DNA of 64,000 nucleotides from an uncultured Granulosicoccaceae bacterium (lineage in GTDB: Bacteria > Pseudomonadota > Gammaproteobacteria > Granulosicoccales > Granulosicoccaceae). The position numbers and the translations under genes are program-made. Position 1 is the first letter of the stretch; each line of letters opens with the position of its first letter. The stretch lies in contig CALGLE010000039.1 of NCBI GenBank assembly GCA_937930305.1, forward strand, positions 1 to 64,000, read 5' to 3'. The notes beneath the pieces are model-generated. The model saw only the letters and a list, made by a program, of their open reading frames with translations, made no database searches and was not told the DNA's origin. Positions 35,854-43,869 of the stretch are shown piece after piece.

Positions 35854-35896
35854 CATTTCCACCGCGGGCTAATCTGGAAACAGCCCGCTGGAAATG
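35854..35896. repeat. Strong bulged hairpin at the cysM 3' end
   Basis: Arms CATTTCCA (35854-35861) plus GCGGGCT (35864-35870) pair perfectly with AGCCCGC (35882-35888) plus TGGAAATG (35889-35896). A two-base bulge and an 11-base loop complete it. It covers the cysM stop codon and ends the convergent FHA transcript. No T-run follows on either strand, so it may act by blocking exonucleases or through Rho. Confidence 0.6.
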
Positions 35897-36771
35897 TATC
35901 GATCCCCGCGATCACACACAATGGTCACCACGAGCGCATCCTGAAGCTCGGACAGCAATCGAGTCGCGGCTACTAACGCACCACCAGACGACACACCCGC
36001 CAATATGCCTTCCTCACGGGCCATGGTGCGCGTCATCTCTTCCGCATCCGTTGCAGACACATCAATGATTTGGTCCACCCGGGCTGGCTCATAAATTTTT
36101 GGCAGATATTCTGTTGGCCACCGTCGAATACCGGGAATGCTAGAACCGTCTTCAGGCTGTACGCCAATAATTTTTATGTTCGGGTTTTTCTCTTTTAAAT
36201 ATCGCGACACACCCATGATGGTTCCGGTGGTCCCCATAGAGCTTACAAAGTGCGTCACTTCACCGTGGGTGGCATTCCAAATTTCAGGCCCAGTGGACTT
36301 AACGTGCGCGCCCCAGTTATCCGGGTTAGCAAATTGATCGAGCACCAATCCTTCCCCATTGGCTTGCATATCATGAGCATGGTCTCGTGCGTATTCCATG
36401 CCCTGCTCTTCGGTGACTAAAACCAGTTCAGCCCCATAGGCACGCATAAGCGCGCGACGTTCAGCGGTCATGTTATCTGGCATCAGAAGCCGCAACTTTA
36501 AACCCACCGTCGCCGCCACCATGGCCAGCGCAATGCCGGTATTACCACTGGTCGCTTCAATTAAGCGATCACCGGGCTTGATGTCGCCGCGACGCAACGC
36601 TTCTAAAATCATGTTAGCTGCGGGCCGATCTTTAACCGATCCAGCTGGATTATCACCTTCGAGCTTGCCGAAAACGCGATTGTTATTTGAATTTTTGGCT
36701 AGGCGCTGAATAGGCACCAAACGGGTATTACCAATTTGATCAACCAGATTAGAATGCGGCATTGATGTCAT
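35869..36771 (-). CDS. cysM: Cysteine synthase B
   Basis: A PLP-dependent enzyme that makes cysteine (or S-sulfocysteine) from O-acetylserine. The 300-residue protein has the cofactor Lys in NPAGSVKDRPA near residue 45, the phosphate-binding EATSGNTGIALAMVAA, and GVSSGGALVAA near the end. Length and wording fit CysM rather than CysK. The ATG at 36771 has GGAG eight bases upstream. It follows miaA by 17 bases and takes the place usually held by hfq. Strong hairpins lie at both of its ends. Confidence 0.95.
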   Translation of the reverse strand: MTSMPHSNLVDQIGNTRLVPIQRLAKNSNNNRVFGKLEGDNPAGSVKDRPAANMILEALRRGDIKPGDRLIEATSGNTGIALAMVAATVGLKLRLLMPDNMTAERRALMRAYGAELVLVTEEQGMEYARDHAHDMQANGEGLVLDQFANPDNWGAHVKSTGPEIWNATHGEVTHFVSSMGTTGTIMGVSRYLKEKNPNIKIIGVQPEDGSSIPGIRRWPTEYLPKIYEPARVDQIIDVSATDAEEMTRTMAREEGILAGVSSGGALVAATRLLSELQDALVVTIVCDRGDRYISSGLFPD

Positions 36772-36788
36772 CGTTTGTACTCCAAGCT

Positions 36789-37745
36789 TTAGCCAGCGCT
36801 TAACTGTGCTAACACGGTGTTGGCACAGTTAAGCGCCTGCTTATTATCATCGCACGGAATATGATGGACATTTTCCATACCTCGCACCCAAGTCATTTGG
36901 CGCTTGGCCAATTGCCGGGTAGCAGCGATTCCTTGCTCAACAAATGTGGGGTAATCCGTTGCGCCTTCAAGGTGCGCCCAAGCCTGTCGATACCCGACGC
37001 TGCGCATGCTTGGCAAATCGGCGGTTAATTTCGGCCGCAACTTCAATTGCCGTACCTCATCCAAAAATCCGGCCTCCAGCATCTGCAGAAAGCGACGCTC
37101 GATGCGTTCATGCAACCACTGCCTAACAGCCGGCATGAGCGCAAACTTGATGGCAGGTTCAGGCAACAAGCTCACCGTGCTGGCTTGCCAGTGGGTGATG
37201 GTTTTACCGGTTAATTGATGCACCTCCAAAGCACGCGATGTGCGCTGTGGATCGTTGGGATGAATCTTAGCGGCGGCGGTTGGATCAATCGCTTGCAATT
37301 TTTCATGCATCGCCGGCCAGCCGATTTGTAAGGCTTCTTGTTCAAGGGCGGCGCGGATGGTCGCATCGGCTTCAGGCAAGGGTGCTAACCCACGCTCCAA
37401 TGCATTGAAGTAAAGCATGGTGCCACCGGCCAAAATGGGGGTGCGCCCTTTGTCTCTAATGGCATGAATGGCGGCGAGCGCATCGTCACAAAATCTTGCC
37501 GCAGAGTACGGATCTTCAGGCTCAACCTGATCCACTAAATGATGCGGTACCTCATTGAGTTCTTGTTCGCTCGGTTTGGCGCTACCAATGCTCATCGCAC
37601 GATACACCTGCCCCGAATCAACATTGATGATTTCACCATTAACCGCTTTGGCTAAAGCAATGGCGCAGGCGGTTTTTCCAATCGCCGTTGGCCCCATCAA
37701 AAACACCAGTGGGCAGTGCGTCATAGTAGGTTGCTCACTGCCCAC
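36789..37745 (-). CDS. miaA: tRNA dimethylallyltransferase
   Basis: The enzyme adds an isopentenyl group to A37 of tRNAs that read codons beginning with U. The 318-residue protein has the P-loop GPTAIGKTACAIALA, the INVDSGQVYRAMSIGSAKP substrate-binding segment, and the NDPQRTSRALEV region. It keeps its usual place after mutL, with which it overlaps by 11 bases. The last codons lie inside a 41-base inverted repeat that constrains the sequence at the C-terminus. Confidence 0.97.
   Translation of the reverse strand: MGSEQPTMTHCPLVFLMGPTAIGKTACAIALAKAVNGEIINVDSGQVYRAMSIGSAKPSEQELNEVPHHLVDQVEPEDPYSAARFCDDALAAIHAIRDKGRTPILAGGTMLYFNALERGLAPLPEADATIRAALEQEALQIGWPAMHEKLQAIDPTAAAKIHPNDPQRTSRALEVHQLTGKTITHWQASTVSLLPEPAIKFALMPAVRQWLHERIERRFLQMLEAGFLDEVRQLKLRPKLTADLPSMRSVGYRQAWAHLEGATDYPTFVEQGIAATRQLAKRQMTWVRGMENVHHIPCDDNKQALNCANTVLAQLSAG
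36796..36836. repeat. 41-base near-perfect inverted repeat in the miaA 3' end
   Basis: Arms of 20 bases (36796-36815 and 36817-36836) pair with one G-T mismatch around a single central base. The left arm starts GCGCTTAACTGTGC. It lies within the last codons of miaA, 25 bases before the cysM start. It is much stronger than expected in coding DNA and is not followed by a T-run on the minus strand. RNA processing or attenuation before cysM is possible. Confidence 0.7.
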
Positions 37746-39585
37746 GCAAAAACAATTTATCTAATGACGTCATGCCAAGTTCCGTCCATGTAGGCCGACC
37801 ATGATTGCATTGGCCACTGTTGGGTGTTGCCTCTATTTGTCTGAGTAAGGCGTTCATTTCCGGAATACTGAGCATACGATTGGCTCGCACCGAACCATGA
37901 CAAGCCATGGAAGACAACACGCGATCTATCGCAGAATCCACCAAGTCTGAGTGGCCGTGACTGGCAATTTCACTCAAAACATCACGCAGTAACGCCGCGG
38001 CATCGGCTTTCGCCAGTAGCGAAGGTACCTCACGTACTTGCAAACAACCCGGAGATAATCGAGTGATGTGTAAACCCGTTTGTTGCAAACTCTTTTGGTG
38101 AGCTTCACCCAGGTCAGCTTCTGTGGTGCTGACCGCCACATCCACCGGTACCAATAATCGCTGTGTTACCACCGCCTTACTACGCCAAGCCACTTTAAGA
38201 TTCTCGTAAGTGATGCGTTCATGCGCGGCGTGGGCATCCACAATCACTAAGCCGTTTTTATTCTCAGCCAATATGTAAACACCATGACAATGCGCCAACG
38301 CAAATCCCAAAGGTGGGCATGGCGATTCCGCGTCGTCATCAGAGCTGGAGGCTTCTGCCACGAAAGCTTCTGAAGCATCAAATGGCGATTCATTGCCATA
38401 AGGATTGTGAGGCATGGCAGCGCCCGATGAACGACCCACTGCACGATCTTCAACTAAACGCCGCATGGATTCGCGGGTGTCCTGCGGTGCTAGAGGCAGC
38501 TCTCGAGTGCCCGGCATAGCTAAGCCTGTGGAGGCACTGCCGGTTACCGCCGATGCATCTCGACCAATCGATGCCAAATGTTCACCGCTGGTCACAACGG
38601 CTAAATAGTCTTTTAACGATTTGCGAATGAAGCCGTGTACAGCGGACGATTCTCGAAAACGCACTTCCTGTTTTCCTGGGTGAACATTCACGTCCACAGC
38701 TTCTGGCGGCATTGTTAGAAACAGCACAAAGGCAGGATGTCGTTGGTGATACAACAAATCCGAATACGCTTGCTTTACCGCATGGGACACCACTCGATCT
38801 TTGATGGGACGTTGGTTAACAAAGAAGTACTGCATGTCCGCCGTGCTGCGAGAAAAGGTGGGATCAGCCACCCATCCGTGTAAGGCTAATGGCGGCTGAT
38901 CGATTTCCACCAATCGTGCAGCTTCGCCAAAGGCTGTGCCTAAAATTTTAGTGATCCGTTCGTTCTTTGCCGTCTCGGTCGTTGCACGTTCACAACGAAA
39001 GCTCACTTTGCCATTGTGCGAAACAGTAAACGCCACCGCAGGATGTGCCATAGCCAGCGTTTTTATGACCGTTTCGCAGCGCGTGTATTCAGTGCGTGCG
39101 GTGCGCATGAACTTGCGTCGTGCCGGTACGTTATAAAACAGCGATTGCACATCGACGGTGGTGCCGTTGGGGTGTGCAGTGGGTTCTGATTCCACGCCGC
39201 CATCGTGCCGATAGCGGATTAGCCATGCACGTTCTGCGTCGGCAACTTTCGAAGCAAGTTCAAGCCGCGATACCGAGGCGATGCTAGGCAAAGCTTCGCC
39301 GCGAAAGCCCATGCTTGATAAGCTTGAGAGTTCTTCTAATGAACTTAACTTACTGGTTGCGTGGCGTGACAAAGCCAGCGGTAATTCGTTTTGACTGATG
39401 CCATGACCATCATCGCGAATTCGGATGCGTTCCAAGCCACCCTCTTGCAATTCGATAGTAAGTTGACGAGCACCGGCGTCTAAGCTGTTCTCAACCAGCT
39501 CTTTAACAATGGAGGCAGGACGCTCGATAACCTCGCCGGCGGCGATTTGATTAATTAAGTGATCGGGTAGCTGTTGAATGGCCAT
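37735..39585 (-). CDS. mutL: DNA mismatch repair protein MutL, endonuclease type
   Basis: MutL couples mismatch recognition by MutS to strand removal. From ATG 39585 it starts MAIQQLPDHLINQIAAGEV and has GHKL ATPase motifs ENSLDAGA, DDGHGI and SSMGFRGEAL. The C-terminal domain has DAHAAHERITYE, which fits the metal-binding endonuclease motif DQHA-x2-E-x4-E, plus ACHGSVRAN and CNHGRPTW. So this MutL should nick DNA itself, as in pseudomonads, and a MutH is not expected. An earlier frame start at 39606 is unlikely. It is 616 residues, followed by miaA with an overlap. Confidence 0.96.
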   Translation of the reverse strand: MAIQQLPDHLINQIAAGEVIERPASIVKELVENSLDAGARQLTIELQEGGLERIRIRDDGHGISQNELPLALSRHATSKLSSLEELSSLSSMGFRGEALPSIASVSRLELASKVADAERAWLIRYRHDGGVESEPTAHPNGTTVDVQSLFYNVPARRKFMRTARTEYTRCETVIKTLAMAHPAVAFTVSHNGKVSFRCERATTETAKNERITKILGTAFGEAARLVEIDQPPLALHGWVADPTFSRSTADMQYFFVNQRPIKDRVVSHAVKQAYSDLLYHQRHPAFVLFLTMPPEAVDVNVHPGKQEVRFRESSAVHGFIRKSLKDYLAVVTSGEHLASIGRDASAVTGSASTGLAMPGTRELPLAPQDTRESMRRLVEDRAVGRSSGAAMPHNPYGNESPFDASEAFVAEASSSDDDAESPCPPLGFALAHCHGVYILAENKNGLVIVDAHAAHERITYENLKVAWRSKAVVTQRLLVPVDVAVSTTEADLGEAHQKSLQQTGLHITRLSPGCLQVREVPSLLAKADAAALLRDVLSEIASHGHSDLVDSAIDRVLSSMACHGSVRANRMLSIPEMNALLRQIEATPNSGQCNHGRPTWTELGMTSLDKLFLRGQ

Positions 39586-39639
39586 GCGCGCATTATCGCA
39601 TCCCAAGCCTTCCGATATGGGCCAGTGCGCTGGGAAAAA

Positions 39640-40848
39640 TTAACCTCGATCACTGGCATTCATGGCGTAATAGGTGCCCTGCGGGGCCCGACGCTTCAAA
39701 TACTGCACCACTCCGGCTTGTATGGAGTACGCAAGCTGATCCTGAAACTGCGGATTTTTCAACTTGCGCTCTTCCTTAAGATTTGAAATAAAGGCCGTTT
39801 CCACCAGCACCGATGGAATGTCGGGGGATTTCAGCACCGCAAAAGGCGCTTGCTCAACCGTCGCCTTGTGCACTGGCCCTATTTGTTTTAGCTGCGCCAA
39901 CACCTCAGCCCCCACATCTAAGCTGGCCTCAAGGGTTGCGTTTTGCGCTAAATCTAACAAGGTGGATTTCAACGTTTCACTTAAACCCCCTAATTCCACA
40001 TCACCAAACAGAGCCGCTTGTTCAGTCTCTTTTGCCGCAAGCCACTTTGCAGCTTCCGAGGTAGCCCCTTTCAACGACAGGGTGTACACCGAACTGCCAT
40101 GAGCACTTTTACGTTTAAACGCATCCGCGTGAATGGAAATAAACACATCCGCTTTCATGGAACGCGCTAAACGCAAGCGCTCGCGCAACGCAACAAAATA
40201 GTCGTTATCGCGAATCATCACCGGCTTAATGCCGGGTGTATTCGCAAAGCGTGTTTGCAGACGTCTTGCCACCGACAACACGATGTCTTTTTCTCGGGTT
40301 CTATTTTGCCCCACCGCACCCGGATCTTTACCCCCATGGCCCGCATCAATCGCCACGATGACATCACGCGAAGCCACTTGTGTGGGTTCGATATGGCGCT
40401 GACTGTGGGATGCGATTTCGGCATTGCCTGGCACACCTAAATCCACCACCAAGCGTTGCCCGTTACCGCGCGGGACAAACTGGTAGTTAGCCGACACCGA
40501 CCGGCGTAAGTCCACCACCAGCCGCAATCGACCATCGGCTTGTTTGCCAGAGCGAACCGATTGCACCACACCTTGCTCAAAAATGGTGTTGGGCAGTTCG
40601 GTTTGTAACGTTGTGTTGGCAAAGTCAATGACTAGGCGGTGTGGATTTTCTAAAACAAAGAGCGACGCTTCCCCGACCGGACCATACAAATCAAAATGCA
40701 GCATCACGTTATCTTGCTGCACCACACGAAAGCCGGTCATGGCCGCTGAATTGCCCAGCGCACCGGTTACGGGCAGGCCCGCCAACAGTGTGCCACCGGC
40801 TAAACGAATTAACCGTCGTCGATCAATGAAGCGTTGATCCAGCGCCAT
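39640..40848 (-). CDS. N-acetylmuramoyl-L-alanine amidase (AmiB/AmiC type)
   Basis: A periplasmic zinc amidase that splits septal peptidoglycan during cell separation. The 402-residue protein from ATG 40848 has a twin-arginine-like signal (RRRLIRLAGG then a hydrophobic run). An AMIN domain (about 45-140) targets it to the septum or pili. The amidase_3 domain starts VIAIDAGHGGKDPGA with the first zinc His; later zinc ligands are in SIHADAF and VLVETAFISN. It lacks C-terminal LysM repeats, so it is closer to AmiC in layout though it sits at the amiB place between tsaE and mutL. Confidence 0.93.
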   Translation of the reverse strand: MALDQRFIDRRRLIRLAGGTLLAGLPVTGALGNSAAMTGFRVVQQDNVMLHFDLYGPVGEASLFVLENPHRLVIDFANTTLQTELPNTIFEQGVVQSVRSGKQADGRLRLVVDLRRSVSANYQFVPRGNGQRLVVDLGVPGNAEIASHSQRHIEPTQVASRDVIVAIDAGHGGKDPGAVGQNRTREKDIVLSVARRLQTRFANTPGIKPVMIRDNDYFVALRERLRLARSMKADVFISIHADAFKRKSAHGSSVYTLSLKGATSEAAKWLAAKETEQAALFGDVELGGLSETLKSTLLDLAQNATLEASLDVGAEVLAQLKQIGPVHKATVEQAPFAVLKSPDIPSVLVETAFISNLKEERKLKNPQFQDQLAYSIQAGVVQYLKRRAPQGTYYAMNASDRG

Positions 40849-40927
40849 GAAACCCCCGTTGTGCAAAAACCAGCATTAGCAACATTAGAAGGTAGTTCAA
40901 AAGTTGAGCTTTGCAAGGCCGTAGGAT

Positions 40928-41407
40928 TTAGTGTTCAATCAGGCACACATTGCGCGCGCCGGACCCCTTCGAAACCTGATAACTAATGATGACTTCATGC
41001 GTCGCTTTTGGCAACTGCCCCAGGCCTTTTTCAGGCCATTCAATCAGCATCAAGTCACAGCGTGTAACCACATCGTCAAACCCAATAAAGTACAACTCTT
41101 CCGGATCAACCAAGCGATACAAATCGATGTGAGCCGCCGTTGCAATAGCGCCCCCCAGCTTAAAATCTGCCAGTTCGTATTGCTCAACCAAGGTGTATGT
41201 GGGGCTTTTTATTGCCCCATCCACTCCCAGCGAACGCAGCAAAGCACGCACGAACACACTTTTACCAACACCCAAATCCCCCGTCAAATACACCACCAAT
41301 GGCCGATTAAGGCAATCCGCAAGCTGCTTTGCGAACTCAGTCGCTAGCGCTTGAGTCTGATGTTCAGAATGGATTGCGTGGTGGTTTTTTACCGGATTCA
41401 CTGCCAC
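40928..41407 (-). CDS. tsaE: tRNA threonylcarbamoyladenosine biosynthesis ATPase TsaE
   Basis: TsaE is the ATPase that works with TsaB/TsaD to make t6A37 on ANN-reading tRNAs. The 159-residue protein has the P-loop LTGDLGVGKSVFVRALL, the SPTYTLVEQY switch segment and AHIDLYRL. The P-loop has Ser where many have Thr, a mild change. Its start overlaps the sppA stop by 10 bases, and the amidase gene follows; tsaE-amidase-mutL-miaA is a conserved gammaproteobacterial order. Confidence 0.96.
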   Translation of the reverse strand: MAVNPVKNHHAIHSEHQTQALATEFAKQLADCLNRPLVVYLTGDLGVGKSVFVRALLRSLGVDGAIKSPTYTLVEQYELADFKLGGAIATAAHIDLYRLVDPEELYFIGFDDVVTRCDLMLIEWPEKGLGQLPKATHEVIISYQVSKGSGARNVCLIEH

Positions 41408-42426
41408 TGTGTTCGTGGTCTAAGCCCATCCGCAATGCTCGCCCCCACCGCATCAGAAAGCTGTTCAAGTAACGTTTTTTCGGGTTGAAACGCTTTAATC
41501 TCTTCCGCGCCAATGATTTCCCGCGCCACGGTATATTGATCTTTTAGCCCATCAATCAAGCCAAGCTCTAGCGCTTGCTCCCCGTTCCAAACTAACCCGG
41601 TAAACAAATCCGGATCATCAGACAAGCGCTCACCGCGCCCGTTCTTTACCGCATCGATGAATTGCTGATGCACCGAATCCAATACCCCTTGCAAATGAGC
41701 CTGGGCTGTTTCATCAACCGGCGAGAACGGATCTAACAATCCCTTGTGCTCGCCTGCGGTTATCAGACGGCGCTCTAAACCCAGGCGTTGCATGGCATCT
41801 ACGGCACCAAACGAATCCAATCGAACACCAATTGATCCCACTAAACTGGCTTGATTCGCATAAATATTATCCGCCGCTGCCGCGATGTAATAACCCGCAG
41901 ATGCCGCCAAATTCCCTACGACTGCATGCACCGGTTTATCCGGGAATTCCTCTCGTAAGCTTAAGATGTCGTCATACATCATGCCTGCTTGCACTGGGCT
42001 ACCACCCGGGCTGTCGATAAGCAACAGCACGCCCGCCGATTGCTCATCTTCTAAAGCCTTTCGCAAACGGGTGCGTAAACTTTCGGCACTCGCCTCAGCA
42101 CCTTCTATAACCACACCACTTAATGACACTGTTGCGGTGTACGGCTCATTCGTTTCGGCCTCCAGGGATGAAAACAGAGGCTTTAGTAGTGCGGCAGCAA
42201 TCGCGGCTAGCAACAACAACACAGCGATGCGAAACACCCATGTCCAAATTCGGCGTCGCCGCTTATCGCGTACCCACTCGCTGGCCATATCGGCCAGCAG
42301 TAAATCGGCTGTGGCCGATACGCGCGCTGGATCCTCTGCGCTCAGGACGTCCACTTCCCGACGGTTTTTGGCCATGCCGTTAACCTCTTCCTCGATGTCG
42401 TCAATCCAATCGCTTTTCATCGCCAA
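41398..42426 (-). CDS. sppA: Signal peptide peptidase SppA, short (single-domain) form
   Basis: A membrane serine peptidase that degrades cleaved signal peptides. The 342-residue protein has about 60 cytoplasmic residues, one transmembrane helix (64-82) and an S49 peptidase domain. The nucleophile Ser176 is in NLAASAGYY and the general base Lys228 in GEHKGLLDPF. The 52-residue spacing matches Bacillus SppA. This is the short form that assembles as a ring, as in pseudomonads, not the double-length E. coli type. It follows rluC by 3 bases. Confidence 0.95.
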   Translation of the reverse strand: MAMKSDWIDDIEEEVNGMAKNRREVDVLSAEDPARVSATADLLLADMASEWVRDKRRRRIWTWVFRIAVLLLLAAIAAALLKPLFSSLEAETNEPYTATVSLSGVVIEGAEASAESLRTRLRKALEDEQSAGVLLLIDSPGGSPVQAGMMYDDILSLREEFPDKPVHAVVGNLAASAGYYIAAAADNIYANQASLVGSIGVRLDSFGAVDAMQRLGLERRLITAGEHKGLLDPFSPVDETAQAHLQGVLDSVHQQFIDAVKNGRGERLSDDPDLFTGLVWNGEQALELGLIDGLKDQYTVAREIIGAEEIKAFQPEKTLLEQLSDAVGASIADGLRPRTQWQ

Positions 42427-42429
42427 CGC

Positions 42430-43389
42430 TCACACTTTCCTATTACCACGCAATCGATTAATCGATTGCTCCCAGTCAGCATCCACCGGCACATCACAGG
42501 TAACCGTTTGACCATCCCAATCGAAACCTAACTGGGCGGCATGCAAATAGAGCCGGGTTAATCCTAATCGACGAAAGCGCTGGTTGTCTTGATTATTACC
42601 GTACCGCTCATCTCCTACCACAGGACACCCACGACTTGCTGTGTGCACTCGTATTTGGTGAGTTCGCCCAGTTTCCAATGTAATCGCCAACAAGGAAACG
42701 TTCTGAAAACGTTCCTGCACGCTCATGTGCGTTACCGAGGGTTTACCGTTTTGGTGATCGATCATCACCCGTCGTTCCCCGGCATGTTCACTGTTTGCAG
42801 TTAACGGGGCATTCACGGTCGTTAGCGATTCCGGCCAATCGCCACTGACCAAGGCCAGGTAATGCTTAGCCACCGAACGCTGCCGAAATTGCTCTTGCAG
42901 CACACGACTTCGCTTTCGGTCCCGAGCAACCAACAAAGCCCCACTGGTGGCGCGGTCTAGGCGATGCACCAACTCCAAACGCGGTGAATCAAACAACTGG
43001 CGTAATCCATCGATCACCCCAAAAGACAAACCACTGCCGCCATGAACTGCGATGCCGGCCGGTTTGTTGATAACCAGAAAATCCTCGGTCTCTGTTAGCA
43101 CCGATCGTTTCAGCACCTCCAGCAGTTTGTCTGGCACTCGGACCGGGGCGCTGGTTTTCGTTGTCATGGGCGGTATGCGCACCACATCGCCGGTTTTCAG
43201 CCGCACAGACACCTTGACACGACCGCCGTTTATGCGAACCTGCCCACTTCGCACCACCTTATAGATGTGACTCTTTGGCACACCTTTAGCCATGCGCAGC
43301 AGCCAATTGTCCAATCGCTGACCCTCGTCGGGGTCGGTGACGGTGACGTGCTGGACTCTTTGGCCGGTTGGAGGGGGGTGATCTTGCAT
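42430..43389 (-). CDS. rluC: 23S rRNA pseudouridine synthase C
   Basis: RluC makes pseudouridine at positions 955, 2504 and 2580 of 23S rRNA in E. coli. The 319-residue protein has an N-terminal S4 RNA-binding domain (QRLDNWLLRMAKGVPKSHIYK) and the RluA-type catalytic core with the active Asp in VHRLDRATSGALLVA. Later come RTHQIRVH and LHAAQLGF. It is divergent from rne across 480 bases, an arrangement common in gammaproteobacteria. The N-terminus may have a few extra residues. Confidence 0.95.
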   Translation of the reverse strand: MQDHPPPTGQRVQHVTVTDPDEGQRLDNWLLRMAKGVPKSHIYKVVRSGQVRINGGRVKVSVRLKTGDVVRIPPMTTKTSAPVRVPDKLLEVLKRSVLTETEDFLVINKPAGIAVHGGSGLSFGVIDGLRQLFDSPRLELVHRLDRATSGALLVARDRKRSRVLQEQFRQRSVAKHYLALVSGDWPESLTTVNAPLTANSEHAGERRVMIDHQNGKPSVTHMSVQERFQNVSLLAITLETGRTHQIRVHTASRGCPVVGDERYGNNQDNQRFRRLGLTRLYLHAAQLGFDWDGQTVTCDVPVDADWEQSINRLRGNRKV

Positions 43390-43663
43390 GAATATTGCTG
43401 AAAGCTATCCCGTAGCAGGAGAATGTAACGTTTTAAATGACAGTTTATCGGCACGATCAATTGCCGAATGACAGCGTCACTGCTATATTACGGGATCGGT
43501 CAGCAACTTTGCTCGCCGTCAATTGGCTGGGATTGCAACGAAATGCGGCACAACCGCTCATGCCTCCTAGCCCGGAATTCAACTGAACATTCCTATTTGA
43601 ACAACTGAAAGCGATCACCCTCGAGCTAGTCCGTTTATCAGACTCAATCTAAAGGTGACGCAT

Positions 43664-43702
43664 TCGGTGTGTCGAGCAAACTTTTCAACGTTCGCACACC
43701 GA
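43664..43702 (+). promoter_or_regulatory. Hairpin in the rne leader
   Basis: TCGGTGTG (43664-43671) pairs perfectly with CACACCGA (43695-43702) around a 23-base loop. It lies within the 480 bases between rluC and rne. In E. coli a long structured rne leader binds RNase E for autoregulation; this stem is a candidate for the same role. The rest of 43390-43869 holds no gene and no recognised riboswitch. Confidence 0.5.
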
Positions 43703-43774
43703 GCTTCAACAACACTACGCCGGATCAAATCCTGACGTGACACTCGAGTTACTTATTTGCCAGATCACCGCTTT

Positions 43775-43789
43775 CTTGGGAATCCCAAG
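43775..43789 (+). promoter_or_regulatory. Short perfect hairpin in the rne leader
   Basis: CTTGGG and CCCAAG flank three bases AAT. It sits 81 bases before the rne start. It may be the second stem of the autoregulatory leader. Confidence 0.4.
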
Positions 43790-43869
43790 CGAGGCGTGGT
43801 TGCCATCTGCCTGTAATGCCTACTCAAGCAAGATCACCACAGAGTGCCCGGCTATGGACTCTCCAAACA

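Noticed and set aside
35869-36788. hfq after miaA
   Set aside because: The gene there is clearly cysM; no small Hfq-like frame is present.
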